Source: FEB-12 sp964503315 (GTDB lineage: Bacteria > Zixibacteria > MSB-5A5 > GN15 > FEB-12). Taken from it: a stretch of 64,000 bases of DNA. The translations under genes were made by a program, and so were the position numbers. The notes beneath the pieces were generated by a model. The model made no database searches, was not told where the DNA came from, and saw nothing but the letters and a program-made list of their open reading frames with translations. The stretch covers positions 78,060 to 142,059 of the forward strand of contig CAZCZL010000008.1 of NCBI GenBank assembly GCA_964503315.1. Direction: 5' to 3'. Below, one piece after another: positions 27,409 through 35,616 of the stretch (positions are counted from its first letter, which is position 1; every line of letters begins with the position of its first letter).

Positions 27409-29073
27409 TCAGCTCAGCATGATGAGCAGAGAGACGATGATCTGCGCGAAGACGATCTTCGCGATCATCGAGGCCGGATACACTGTCGCGTACCAGATAT
27501 TCGGAAGTTCATTCTGAGACTGCTGATTCGCGTAGGCCAGACAGGCCGGCTGCGTCTGCATCCCGGACATCATCCCCATCACCGCCGCCATCGGGAGCTT
27601 CAAGTAGCGATAGCCGAGATAGATGGTGAGGATCGTGACGACAGTCGTAATTATTCCGCCCGCGATGATCAGGCTCCATCCGCCCTGATGGAAAGTCGTG
27701 CCGAACCCTTGTCCGGCGCGAGTGCCGATAGCGGCCAAGAAGAATACCAACCCTATTTGGCGAAGCACGAGGTTGGCGTTGAACGGCATTCCCCAGATGA
27801 TCGGGCCGGTCCGTTCGAGACGACCGAGAATAAGTCCAACCACCAGTGGCCCACCAGCAAACCCGAGCTTGAAGGTCATGCCATTCGGCAGCGGAAACGG
27901 GATCATACCGACAAACACGCCGATCACAATACCCAGTGACAGCGAAAGGTAGTCGGCTTCGGATATTGATTTGATGGAATCGCCGAAGAACTCGGCGACT
28001 TTGTTGGCGTCTTCAATGCGAGAAACGACCAGAATCCGGTCACCGCGCTCGAGGATAGTCGATGGTGTCGGCACAAACTCAACATCACCGCGCCGAAGTC
28101 GCGTTATGGCTCCCTGGAAGGGCTCCATCTCGCGTATTTCGTCGATCGTTTTTCCGATGACTGCCTTGTTGGAGACGAACACGCGGCGGTAGCTCATATT
28201 CTCGCGTTGTTCCGGAATATGCTCGCTTGCCTCTTCGCCGAACAGCAGGCGGGCGATCTCTTGCCCGCGCTCGGAACCGACCGCAACGATCAGGTCATTT
28301 GCCTGGATCACCGTGTCCGGCTGAACCACGGAGATGGTGTCACCATGTTTGATACGGCTCAGCACAAAACCGGTACGACCGAACGAATGCAGCACTTTTT
28401 CAATCGTTCGTCCAATGATAGCCGGATTGGTGATGCGATAGGTGACACTGAAGATCTTTTCTTCGCCGCTGTCGCCGAGCCGCGCGGCCTCTTCGTGGGC
28501 GAGATCAACCTTGAACAGCTTGGTGAATATGTAGAAGTAGAGAATGACACCGAAAACACCGAATGGATAGGCCAAACCGTATGTCACCACCGGCACGGCG
28601 GCAAAGAGGTCTGCGGAGCCGGCGGGAAGCTGCTGGGCCATGCTCTTGATAACTTCGATCGTGGCGGCCAGCGCGGGTGTATTGGTGAGGGCGCCGCAGA
28701 AAAGCCCGGCGGTTTGTGGGGCAGAGAAGTCCATAAGCCACCAGAGCAGAACGGAGACGATTCCTCCGATCCCCAGGAGCGTCACCGCCAGAATACTGAA
28801 TCTCAGGCCGTGCGAGCGGAATGACGCAAAGAACCCCGGCCCCGCCTGAAGACCGATAGCATAAACAAACAGGACCAGCCCAATAATGTAGATATACTCG
28901 GGGAGTTGCAGGCGCGGGTCGATCGCCCCGAACGCCATGCCCACAAACAGCACCGCCGCGACACCGAGAGAAAATCCAAAGATACGAATAGACCCGATCA
29001 AATACCCCAGCCCGATCACCATGAACAACAAGAGCAGGTGATTCCCGGCAAGCAGATTGGTCAGGCTATCCAT
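27409..29073 (-). CDS. AAE-family transporter with RCK_C (TrkA-C) domains
   Basis: A 554-residue inner-membrane protein of the aspartate:alanine exchanger/YidE-YbjL family: a five-to-six-helix half (residues 1-190), two cytoplasmic TrkA-C domains (about 195-280 and 290-370; IIGRTIEKVLHSF, VIQANDLIVAVGSERG, VIGKTIDEIREM, ERGDRILVVSR) and a second membrane half (380-554) ending with the family-typical GMQTQPACLAYA. The substrate is uncertain; the regulatory domains suggest ligand gating. It starts 3 bases after the stop of the DedA gene, so the two are in one operon. Confidence 0.93.
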   Translation of the reverse strand: MDSLTNLLAGNHLLLLFMVIGLGYLIGSIRIFGFSLGVAAVLFVGMAFGAIDPRLQLPEYIYIIGLVLFVYAIGLQAGPGFFASFRSHGLRFSILAVTLLGIGGIVSVLLWWLMDFSAPQTAGLFCGALTNTPALAATIEVIKSMAQQLPAGSADLFAAVPVVTYGLAYPFGVFGVILYFYIFTKLFKVDLAHEEAARLGDSGEEKIFSVTYRITNPAIIGRTIEKVLHSFGRTGFVLSRIKHGDTISVVQPDTVIQANDLIVAVGSERGQEIARLLFGEEASEHIPEQRENMSYRRVFVSNKAVIGKTIDEIREMEPFQGAITRLRRGDVEFVPTPSTILERGDRILVVSRIEDANKVAEFFGDSIKSISEADYLSLSLGIVIGVFVGMIPFPLPNGMTFKLGFAGGPLVVGLILGRLERTGPIIWGMPFNANLVLRQIGLVFFLAAIGTRAGQGFGTTFHQGGWSLIIAGGIITTVVTILTIYLGYRYLKLPMAAVMGMMSGMQTQPACLAYANQQSQNELPNIWYATVYPASMIAKIVFAQIIVSLLIMLS

Positions 29074-29076
29074 ACC

Positions 29077-29739
29077 TCAACTCTCAGGTTCGACCGCGGC
29101 TTTCGTTTTACTGAACCGATGTCGCAGGAACTCTATGCCTATTGGAATAACAGAGACAAACACGATCGCCAGCGCGACTAAGCTGAAATGCTCTTTGACC
29201 AGCGGATGTTGCCCGAAGGCATATCCGAGCCAAACAAACGAACTAACCCAGAGTCCCGCGCCGATCACGATATAGAGCGCGAATTTGCGGACCGGCATTT
29301 TGCCTACTCCGGCCATGAAGGGGGCGAATGTCCGCACTATCGGGACAAAGCGCGCCACCACCATAGTTTTGGCGCCGTACTTGTCATAGAATTTTTGCGT
29401 TTTGTCGACATACTCTTTCTTCAAGATGCGACTGTTGCTCTTAAGTATCCTGTCGCCAAGTTTGCGGCCGATAGTGTAATTGAGGGAATCACCGCAGATG
29501 GACGCTATCGCGAGGAGCGGATAAATTATCTCAACTCGCATCGCACCCGCGCCGGAGAGCGCTCCTGCCGCAAAGAGCAATGAATCACCCGGCAGGAATG
29601 GGGTGATTACCAGGCCGGTCTCACAGAAGATCACCAGAAAAAGAATGGCGTAGGTCCAGGTCCCGTAGGTTTGGATTATCTCGAGCAAATGTTTATCGAG
29701 ATGCAAAAATACGTCGATGACCGATTGCAGAAACTCCAT
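29077..29739 (-). CDS. DedA-family (VTT domain) membrane protein
   Basis: A 220-residue polytopic membrane protein. DedA landmarks are present: ILFLVIFCETGLVITPFLPGDSLLF, the GxxxGDSLNYTIGRKLG stretch, YGAKTMVVARFVPIVRTFAPFMAGVGKM with the conserved Arg residues, and a C-terminal membrane segment. DedA proteins are implicated in flipping undecaprenyl phosphate or other lipids and in membrane energetics. AAGGATGGTGA precedes the ATG. It is the first gene of a two-gene minus-strand operon with the AAE transporter. Confidence 0.95.
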   Translation of the reverse strand: MEFLQSVIDVFLHLDKHLLEIIQTYGTWTYAILFLVIFCETGLVITPFLPGDSLLFAAGALSGAGAMRVEIIYPLLAIASICGDSLNYTIGRKLGDRILKSNSRILKKEYVDKTQKFYDKYGAKTMVVARFVPIVRTFAPFMAGVGKMPVRKFALYIVIGAGLWVSSFVWLGYAFGQHPLVKEHFSLVALAIVFVSVIPIGIEFLRHRFSKTKAAVEPES

Positions 29740-29766
29740 TCACCATCCTTCGTTCCGGTTAGCAGA

Positions 29767-29858
29767 GAAGGCAGGAAGAATCCCGCCTTCGCGCAGGAAA
29801 CCTATTTAAGTTTGACTGCCAGAGCAAGGGAAAACGGACTTGCTGACCGGCTCTGGCA
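29767..29858. repeat. Two inverted repeats in the dedA/MFS intergenic region
   Basis: GAAGGC...GCCTTC (29767-29790) and TGCCAGAGC...GCTCTGGCA (29817-29825 with 29850-29858) lie in the 266-base gap between divergent transporter genes. They could be operators or leader hairpins; neither has a T run. Confidence 0.4.
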
Positions 29859-30005
29859 CTGCCGCTTTGTACCACCAAACCGGTTGTCTGGTTGCAGGAT
29901 AGCTGGACACAAGCGGCACAAAATGGCCGCTCGACTGGGTGGGCGAATCAGGCCTACCACAACTCAGGCGTGGAAATTTCGGTCATAAACAGATAATTTA
30001 CCGAC

Positions 30006-31256
30006 ATGACGGATTCCGGCTCGCATCAACCATCACTGGCCCGTCGTGCGATCGATTTCTTTGCGCTCAAGCAAGGGATGGTCGCGTTGCTCGCGATGGT
30101 GATCCTGGTCGGGATGGGGGAGAAAATGGCGGAGCGGTTTCTTCCGATATATATTCTCGCGCTCGGCGGCGGAGCGGTGGCGATCGGATTGCTCAATGGT
30201 CTGGACAATCTTCTCTCCGCGCTTTACTCGTTCCCCGGCGGTTATCTCTCGGATAGATTTGGCACCAAGCGCGCGCTATTGATATTCAATCTGATGGCGA
30301 TGGCCGGGTTCCTGATAGTCATTCTCATTCCTTCGGTCTACGCGGTTATCGGCGGCTCGATTCTCTTTCTCTCCTGGACCGCAATATCTCTCCCTGCCAC
30401 GATGAGTCTGGTGGCGAAGTTGCTCCCGAAATCCAAGCGGACGATGGGGGTGTCGATGCACTCGCTGGTCCGACGGATCCCGATGGCCTTAGGCCCGGTG
30501 GTGGGCGGGCTGTTTATCGCCGGATGGGGAGAAACAACCGGCGTGCGGCTGGCTTTTTGCGCCGCGCTGGCGATGGCGATATTGGCCGCGATCATCCAGC
30601 AACTCCTGATTCAGGATGACTCCGGCGATGCTGAGAAGGGGAACGGGAACGCAGAGAAAAATCCGCTCAAGCTGTTCCGACTGATGTCTCCACAACTCAA
30701 GAACCTGCTGGTGGCGGACATTCTGATCCGGTTCGCCGAGCAGATACCCTACGCGTTTGTGGTGGTCTGGGCAATGAAAGAAGTAACATCGCCGGTGACG
30801 GCGGTCGAGTTCGGGATACTGACGACGATTGAGATGATCACGGCAATCCTCTGCTATATCCCGGTGGCATATTGGGCGGATAAAACCACCAAGAAGCCGT
30901 TTGTGGTGATGACGTTTGTCAATTTCACGCTCTTTCCGCTGGTGCTGTTGGTGTCGCAATCGTTCTGGATGCTGGTGATCGCGTTTGTCGTGCGCGGGTT
31001 GAAGGAGTTCGGCGAGCCGACGCGGAAAGCGATGATCATGGATCTCGCGCCGGAGGGGCGGGAGGCGGCGATGTTCGGCCTGTATTATCTTATCCGTGAC
31101 TCGATCGTGTCGGTGGCGGCATTCGGCGGAGCGTTCTTGTGGCTGATCTCCCCCTCGACTAATTTCATCGTCGCGTTCATCTGCGGCGCGATAGGGACGG
31201 TCTGGTTTGCGTGGAGAGGGGAGGAGGGGTCAATCGCAACTGCGGAACATAGGTAG
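30006..31256 (+). CDS. Major facilitator superfamily transporter
   Basis: A 416-residue, 12-helix MFS permease. The A-motif between helices 2 and 3 is GGYLSDRFGTKRALLI and a related motif occurs in the second half (VAYWADKTTKKPFVVM). The two halves are joined by a polar loop near residues 205-225 (Asp/Glu/Lys/Asn-rich). The substrate cannot be predicted; the fold resembles drug or sugar-phosphate exporters. No clear Shine-Dalgarno precedes the ATG. Confidence 0.93.
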   Translation: MTDSGSHQPSLARRAIDFFALKQGMVALLAMVILVGMGEKMAERFLPIYILALGGGAVAIGLLNGLDNLLSALYSFPGGYLSDRFGTKRALLIFNLMAMAGFLIVILIPSVYAVIGGSILFLSWTAISLPATMSLVAKLLPKSKRTMGVSMHSLVRRIPMALGPVVGGLFIAGWGETTGVRLAFCAALAMAILAAIIQQLLIQDDSGDAEKGNGNAEKNPLKLFRLMSPQLKNLLVADILIRFAEQIPYAFVVVWAMKEVTSPVTAVEFGILTTIEMITAILCYIPVAYWADKTTKKPFVVMTFVNFTLFPLVLLVSQSFWMLVIAFVVRGLKEFGEPTRKAMIMDLAPEGREAAMFGLYYLIRDSIVSVAAFGGAFLWLISPSTNFIVAFICGAIGTVWFAWRGEEGSIATAEHR

Positions 31257-31339
31257 GCCAGGAGTTATCAAGACCTTTCCCAGTAGGTGAACCTCACAAT
31301 TGTCTCACATTTGGGTTCAAAATTCGTACTTCTACATTT

Positions 31340-31362
31340 TCACTGACTGTAACTGTCAGTGA
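31340..31362. repeat. Short perfect inverted repeat
   Basis: TCACTGAC and GTCAGTGA, separated by seven bases, lie between the MFS gene and the first interspersed repeat. It may be a regulator site or a small hairpin; there is no T run, so it is not a normal terminator. Confidence 0.4.
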
Positions 31363-31399
31363 TGAATTGCATTATTTCTCCAACAGCATAGTAAGAAGC

Positions 31400-31448
31400 G
31401 TCATTGCGAGGAGCAGGCGAGTGCGCGAGCCGCGGACGAAGCAACCTC
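31400..31448 (+). repeat. Interspersed GTCATTGCGAG...GAAGCAACCTC repeat, copy 1
   Basis: It starts with GTCATTGCGAGGAG and ends with GAAGCAACCTC, the two ends of a repeat type widely scattered in bacterial genomes. It lies 13 bases upstream of the GIY-YIG gene. Confidence 0.7.
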
Positions 31449-31461
31449 GGGAGGGAATCAA

Positions 31462-31746
31462 ATGCCGATGTCTTATGTCTATATCATGGCCAACATCCGG
31501 AACTCAGTGTTGTACACAGGTATGACAGCCGATCTTGCTCGGCGTGTCGCCGAGCATAAAGCCGGGACCGGGTCTGCCTTCACCGCCAAATACCGTGTCA
31601 CCAAGTTGGTGTACTATGAAGTGTTTGAGGACGTGGTGTTGGCGATAGCCAAAGAGAAGGCTATCAAAGGGGGGTCTCGCGCGCGGAAGGAAGCACTCAT
31701 TAACAAGGACAATCCGTTTTGGAGGGATTTGGCGGATCAGATCTGA
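31462..31746 (+). CDS. GIY-YIG nuclease superfamily protein
   Basis: A 94-residue stand-alone GIY-YIG domain of the UPF0213/YhbQ type: YVYIMANIRNSVLYTGMT supplies the first motif (the second GIY half reads YTG), LARRVAEHKAG supplies the catalytic Arg and His, and a later Glu (KEKAIKGG) completes the active site. All expected catalytic residues appear to be present. It may nick branched or damaged DNA; the cellular role of such small proteins is unsettled. It is bracketed by inverted copies of an interspersed repeat on both sides, which suggests mobility or a functional link with the repeats. ATG was chosen after GGGAGGGAATCAA. Confidence 0.9.
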   Translation: MPMSYVYIMANIRNSVLYTGMTADLARRVAEHKAGTGSAFTAKYRVTKLVYYEVFEDVVLAIAKEKAIKGGSRARKEALINKDNPFWRDLADQI

Positions 31747-31755
31747 ATCAAGAGA

Positions 31756-31805
31756 GAGGTTGCTTCGTCGACCGCTCACTTCGTTCGCATGCTCCTCGCA
31801 ATGAC
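31756..31805 (-). repeat. Interspersed repeat, copy 2 (inverted relative to copy 1)
   Basis: It reads GAGGTTGCTTC...CTCGCAATGAC on the plus strand, the reverse complement arrangement of copy 1, starting 10 bases after the GIY-YIG stop. Confidence 0.7.
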
Positions 31806-31810
31806 GTACT

Positions 31811-31860
31811 GGGGGTTGCTTCGTCGTTTGGAGCGACGCGCCTGCACTCCTCGCAATGAC
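31811..31860 (-). repeat. Interspersed repeat, copy 3 (tandem with copy 2)
   Basis: It reads GGGGGTTGCTTC...CTCGCAATGAC on the plus strand, directly after copy 2 and in the same orientation, with a different middle. Confidence 0.7.
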
Positions 31861-31887
31861 GATTGAAAAGGGGGTCAAGTCACCAGA

Positions 31888-32667
31888 TCAGATTTTTTTG
31901 AGGACGGCCAGCATGCGGACGGCGTTGTCGGAGTCCAGGCGGCGGCCGATGTCAAAATCCCCGTAGGTCGCGGCAAGTTGGAAGCGTCCGGAGTGAAGAA
32001 TCAACGCAAGAAAGGTCTGGTATGAGAGGCGGCGCAGTCGGACCGGTGATTCAATTCGTTCGGAGTTGCCATCGGAAGTGACGGTGTAGCTGATGGTCAA
32101 ATCATCGATCTCGGCGATCGGGTCAAAGCGCTGGTTCTCCCCTCCCCAGTCGGTTTCGACCGTGACGCCGTCGCGCTCGGCGATCCAGGTTCGCTCGATC
32201 GAGGGTTCATTGCTGCCGTAAAAATCGCGGGGGTGGGCGTGCGAGATGATATAGATGCCGCCCGGCGTCAGGAGATTCGTCACGCAGTTGAGGTGCGCCA
32301 GAATGTCGGCGTTGGTCAACAGGTGCGCGAACGAGACCAGCAGACAATAGGCGAGATCATATTTGCGCGGCGCGGCCCACTGCCTCATATCGCCCTCGTA
32401 GGCGGTGGCGGTCAATTGGTCTTTGGCGGCCAGTTCGTTGGCATAGGTGACCATTTCGGGGGCGAGATCCATGCCATCGGAAACTATCCCACTTCTGGCC
32501 ATCGTGCGAAAATGCGCGCCGGGGCCGCAGGCCATTTCAATTGCCGATTCGACCGGACGACCCAGGTGGATCTCCGCGGCGTTGAGCAGAAAATCGCACT
32601 CGCCGGAGAGATTCCGGTCGCCAAACGCGATATCATAGATGAGTGGATAGGAGTAAACATCGGCCAT
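31888..32667 (-). CDS. Class I SAM-dependent methyltransferase
   Basis: A 259-residue methyltransferase with motif I IEMACGPGAHFRTMA, DGMDLAPEMV for the acidic loop, and YDLAYCLLVSFAHL for motif IV, followed by a beta-rich C-terminal part typical of YcgJ/CheR-like small-molecule methyltransferases. The ATG at 32667 was preferred; a TTG at 32703 would add 12 residues without better support. Substrate unknown. Confidence 0.9.
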   Translation of the reverse strand: MADVYSYPLIYDIAFGDRNLSGECDFLLNAAEIHLGRPVESAIEMACGPGAHFRTMARSGIVSDGMDLAPEMVTYANELAAKDQLTATAYEGDMRQWAAPRKYDLAYCLLVSFAHLLTNADILAHLNCVTNLLTPGGIYIISHAHPRDFYGSNEPSIERTWIAERDGVTVETDWGGENQRFDPIAEIDDLTISYTVTSDGNSERIESPVRLRRLSYQTFLALILHSGRFQLAATYGDFDIGRRLDSDNAVRMLAVLKKI

Positions 32668-32717
32668 GGAGAGAGGATACCGGAGTTGAGTCGCCGATGG
32701 CAACTTTCAAATGCGAG

Positions 32718-32990
32718 TCAGTGGCTCTGTTTGCGAAGCCGCGACCAGTAGAACCAGTCGCATTGTTCGGCGGGAAGGTCGGGGTCTTTGGCTTGGGCGA
32801 TAGCACAGGAGAAAACATCGAGAACGCAGGGATCCTGACGTTGCCCGGTCAATTTGCACAATTGGTCATACAAATGCTGAGCGTTCTTCTGTTTGAGTTG
32901 GGCGACGGTATGGATGCCGAGGAGTTCGAAGTCCCGCACGGTGGCTGGACCGACCGAGCGAAGGTCACGGAGTGTCCGAGTGTCTGGCAT
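32718..32990 (-). CDS. Helix-hairpin-helix protein, Cdd1 (pathogenicity locus) type
   Basis: A 90-residue protein with a helix-hairpin-helix start (LRSVGPATVRDFELLGIHTV) and the family tail DPCVLDVFSCAIAQA followed by WFYWSRLRK. It matches the small Cdd1 family, named from a Clostridioides pathogenicity locus but found widely; the HhH unit suggests DNA binding. The start is uncertain: ATG at 32990 or TTG at 33008, neither with a clear Shine-Dalgarno. It lies 50 bases upstream of the methyltransferase and may share its transcript. Confidence 0.82.
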   Translation of the reverse strand: MPDTRTLRDLRSVGPATVRDFELLGIHTVAQLKQKNAQHLYDQLCKLTGQRQDPCVLDVFSCAIAQAKDPDLPAEQCDWFYWSRLRKQSH

Positions 32991-33042
32991 GGGGGAAAGT
33001 AATGTCAATGATCAACGGGCGGCAATCACATTTGCGGTTTTC

Positions 33043-33228
33043 GTCATCACGAGCTTTGCTTCATCCATTTGACTTAGCAAAGCGTCGTGATCTCAGTTTT
33101 TTCGGGCTTCGGCCGTAATCGGGTCTCGTCTTCGCACGACCCGACGTAGCAGGGCGAGATCGCGACGCCTTGCCGTCGGAAATCTGTGTTGAGATGCGAG
33201 GTTACTAACCGGCAAGGCTCGCGATGAC
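33043..33228. repeat. Palindrome-rich interspersed repeat element in a gene-free gap
   Basis: The gap 32991-33398 holds no gene. It has three nested hairpins: ATCACGAGCTTTGCT with AGCAAAGCGTCGTGAT (33046-33060, 33076-33091), a CGGGTC...GACCCG hairpin near 33120-33143, and TCGCGACGCCTTGCC with GGCAAGGCTCGCGA (33160-33174, 33211-33224). The outer ends, GTCATCACGAG (33043) and CTCGCGATGAC (33218-33228), are inverted versions of the GTCATNNCGAG 11-mer seen around the GIY-YIG gene. Confidence 0.65.
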
Positions 33229-33335
33229 AAGAAGAAGATGGATTCCCGTTTGCACGGAATGAGGCGGTGCAATACAACCGAGATTTTCCATGGAGAAGAT
33301 TAGCTCTAGCCGGCAGAGTACTCGAACTAATGCCC

Positions 33336-33366
33336 AAAGAAAAACCGGCGAAGGGATTCGCCGGTT
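33336..33366 (-). terminator. Rho-independent terminator after the DivIVA gene
   Basis: On the minus strand a long stem (AAAACCGGCGAA / TTCGCCGGTTTT) is followed by a T-rich tail (TTTTTCTTT), about 33 bases after the DivIVA stop codon. Confidence 0.85.
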
Positions 33367-33398
33367 TTCTACCTGATCAACTGCTAGTCTGAATTCGC

Positions 33399-34439
33399 TT
33401 AGCTGCGGGCCGCTTTGTCCATCTCTTCTTCGAATTTGTGTACGACATTATCGAGCACATTCGCCAAAGAGTTTGGATCGGCGGTGGCCGGAGCGGATTG
33501 CGTCGTCGCGGTCGGTTCCTGCACCGGTTCGTCGATATTCACCGACGCGTGCTCGAAATTATTGCGCGCGACCTTATCGGTCGACACGTGATAATCGGGC
33601 TGGGCCGCTTTCCCCTGATATTCGGCGGGGATATCTATCTTGCTCGTCTCTTTCGAGCGTTTTGGTTGCGGGTTCTGCTTCTCGGCGTCGGCCGCGTGCT
33701 GGTAATTGCTGAGCGCGGCGGCGAGTTCCGGGTCGATAGGCGCGTCGGGCTTCACTTCGGGCTGGGCGGACAGTTGCTCAACTGTCACCAGGCGGCTGGC
33801 GGCGTTGGCGTCTTCAGTACGGGAAGCGCGCTCTTTGGGGGGCTGGGTCGCGATCGTCTCGCGCGACTTGGTGGTGATCTCCGAGCGGGATTCAACATGC
33901 AGACGCTCGGAAGCGGCGACCTGTGACGGCGGCTGCATTGGCGTCACCGATATCGTATCCAACTCCGGAGTGAAATTCTCGTTCGGCAGTTCAACTTTGG
34001 TCATCTCCTGTACCCATTCGAGATGGGACTGGATGAGACCCTGCAGTTTGCTGAGATAGGTCTTCTTGAGCAGCTCAAGTTTGGCGACCTGCGCCAGAAG
34101 TTCGGTTTTCTGTCTGTCGAGATTGGAGGTTTGCTGGTCGGCCTGTTCGCGCGCGTTGGCGAGGATCTCTTCCGCTTCTTTCTTCGCGGCTGCCATCGTT
34201 GCATCAGCATTCTTCCGCGCGTCGATCGCGGCGTTTTTGATGGCATCTTCAAACTGCTTGAGTCCGGTCAACTGAGTTTTGACCGATTCAACTTCCATCG
34301 TCAGTTTCAGGTTATCCTGCTTGAGATGTTCGAGAGTGAGGGCGACCTGTTCGCGGAAGTTGTCGACGGCGTCCTTGTCATAACCGCGGACTTTGGCGGG
34401 GAACTCAAAATTCCGGATGTCGTTGGGTGTTAACTCCAT
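33399..34439 (-). CDS. DivIVA-domain protein
   Basis: A 346-residue coiled-coil protein. The N terminus is the DivIVA lipid-binding motif: MELTPNDIRNFEFPAKVRGY followed by a DKDAVDNF stretch that starts the coiled coil, which runs to about residue 150. Residues 165-346 are a long disordered acidic/Gln/Pro-rich tail. DivIVA proteins sense negative membrane curvature and recruit division or wall-synthesis factors; a Gram-negative FCB homologue of this length has no settled role. AGAAGGATC precedes the ATG. It lies downstream of yggS on the same strand, an arrangement that recalls the yggS-divIVA neighbourhood of many bacteria. Confidence 0.93.
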   Translation of the reverse strand: MELTPNDIRNFEFPAKVRGYDKDAVDNFREQVALTLEHLKQDNLKLTMEVESVKTQLTGLKQFEDAIKNAAIDARKNADATMAAAKKEAEEILANAREQADQQTSNLDRQKTELLAQVAKLELLKKTYLSKLQGLIQSHLEWVQEMTKVELPNENFTPELDTISVTPMQPPSQVAASERLHVESRSEITTKSRETIATQPPKERASRTEDANAASRLVTVEQLSAQPEVKPDAPIDPELAAALSNYQHAADAEKQNPQPKRSKETSKIDIPAEYQGKAAQPDYHVSTDKVARNNFEHASVNIDEPVQEPTATTQSAPATADPNSLANVLDNVVHKFEEEMDKAARS

Positions 34440-34608
34440 GATCCTTCTCTCTTCTTTATGAGTCCTGAAACCGGCGGGGAGGCAAAGGCTCGCACCACCA
34501 GAAGTTGTTCAAAACACTACGCTTACTGGATATATCGAACGGAAGAGAGAAAAGCTTAACCTTGTGTGGAGGGAAATTGTCTTCGAAAGAGGGAGCGGGA
34601 AGGTGGCC

Positions 34609-35325
34609 TTACTCGCTGTCGGATGGCGAGTTATCTTTGAGATTGCGGGGGCCGAATATCCCGGTGCCGACTCGGATCATGGTCGATCCTTCGGCGATGG
34701 CGAGGGGGAAATCATCGGACATCCCCATGGAGAGGACATCAAACTGCTCCCCGGCAAACTCCTGAGCTTCATGGAACAGCTCGTGGACCGAACGGAAGGC
34801 ATCCCGAACGGCGTCATGGTCATCGGTCAGCGGGCCGACCGTCATGAGCCCAGATAACTTTATGTGCGGCAATTCGATAACTCGTTTGACCAGATCCAGG
34901 GTCCGGTCGGGGGGAATGCCGTATTTCTGGGCCTCGCCGGAGCTGTTGACCTCGATATAACACTCCATCTCGCGCTCATTTTCGCCGGCCCGCCGGCTTA
35001 TTTCCTTGGCCAGTTCGAATGAGTCGACCGATTGGATAACGTCAAAGAGCTGGACCGCCTTCTTGATCTTGTTGGACTGCAGATGGCCGATCAGGTGGTA
35101 ACGGGCAATATGGCCGAGTTCGTTGATCTTCAGCTCAGCTTCCTGAACCTTGGACTCGCCGATGTCATATAGTCCAGCGGCGACAGCTTTTTTGATGATG
35201 TCGGATGGGAAGGTCTTGGTAACAGCGACGATGGTGATCTCGTCGGCGTCCCGGTCGAATTCTTCACACGTTTCGGCAATTCGTCCACGCAGTTCGCGGA
35301 GGTTGTCGGAGATGGCGTGTTTCAT
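34609..35325 (-). CDS. yggS: YggS-family PLP-binding protein (PLP homeostasis)
   Basis: A 238-residue single-domain TIM barrel that binds pyridoxal 5'-phosphate and takes part in B6/amino acid homeostasis without known catalysis. The PLP lysine is Lys37 in VAVTKTFP; other landmarks are GESKVQEAELK, HLIGHLQSNKIKKAV, QSVDS, VNSSGEAQKYG, GLMTVGP, LSMGMSDDF and STMIRVGTGIFG. The ATG at 35325 gives the standard N terminus; the 23-residue longer frame is not supported. It is upstream of the DivIVA-domain gene on the minus strand. Confidence 0.96.
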   Translation of the reverse strand: MKHAISDNLRELRGRIAETCEEFDRDADEITIVAVTKTFPSDIIKKAVAAGLYDIGESKVQEAELKINELGHIARYHLIGHLQSNKIKKAVQLFDVIQSVDSFELAKEISRRAGENEREMECYIEVNSSGEAQKYGIPPDRTLDLVKRVIELPHIKLSGLMTVGPLTDDHDAVRDAFRSVHELFHEAQEFAGEQFDVLSMGMSDDFPLAIAEGSTMIRVGTGIFGPRNLKDNSPSDSE

Positions 35326-35616
35326 ATAGGCAGGTGCAAAATACAGCAGCGTCCAAAAGGCGCAATAGAAATGTTGAATGAGAGTTGGATTCACTACCGA
35401 AGCGGTATTCGATTGCGAGGTTGATGGATAGGAAGAATCGGGTCGAGGGAAACGTGGATTCAGACTATCAGTATTGCCTTGACAGATGGGTCAAAAACTC
35501 GCTAATTGGAAGCATACAGGCCGAGATACTTCCCGGCCGCTCAACCACTGAAATCACCGATCCGATACACTCCTCACTGTGTGTCAGAGGACACCAACCG
35601 CACGTTGCGAGGAAAT

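Noticed and set aside
31504..31878. Minus-strand reading frame with the RHCEEHANEVSG-like pattern
   Set aside because: It is a chance translation of the interspersed repeats and the antisense of the GIY-YIG gene; such repeat-derived frames are commonly misannotated.
33074..33337. Minus-strand frame of 87 codons
   Set aside because: It lies entirely in the palindromic repeat element, has no ribosome binding site and has repeat-like composition.
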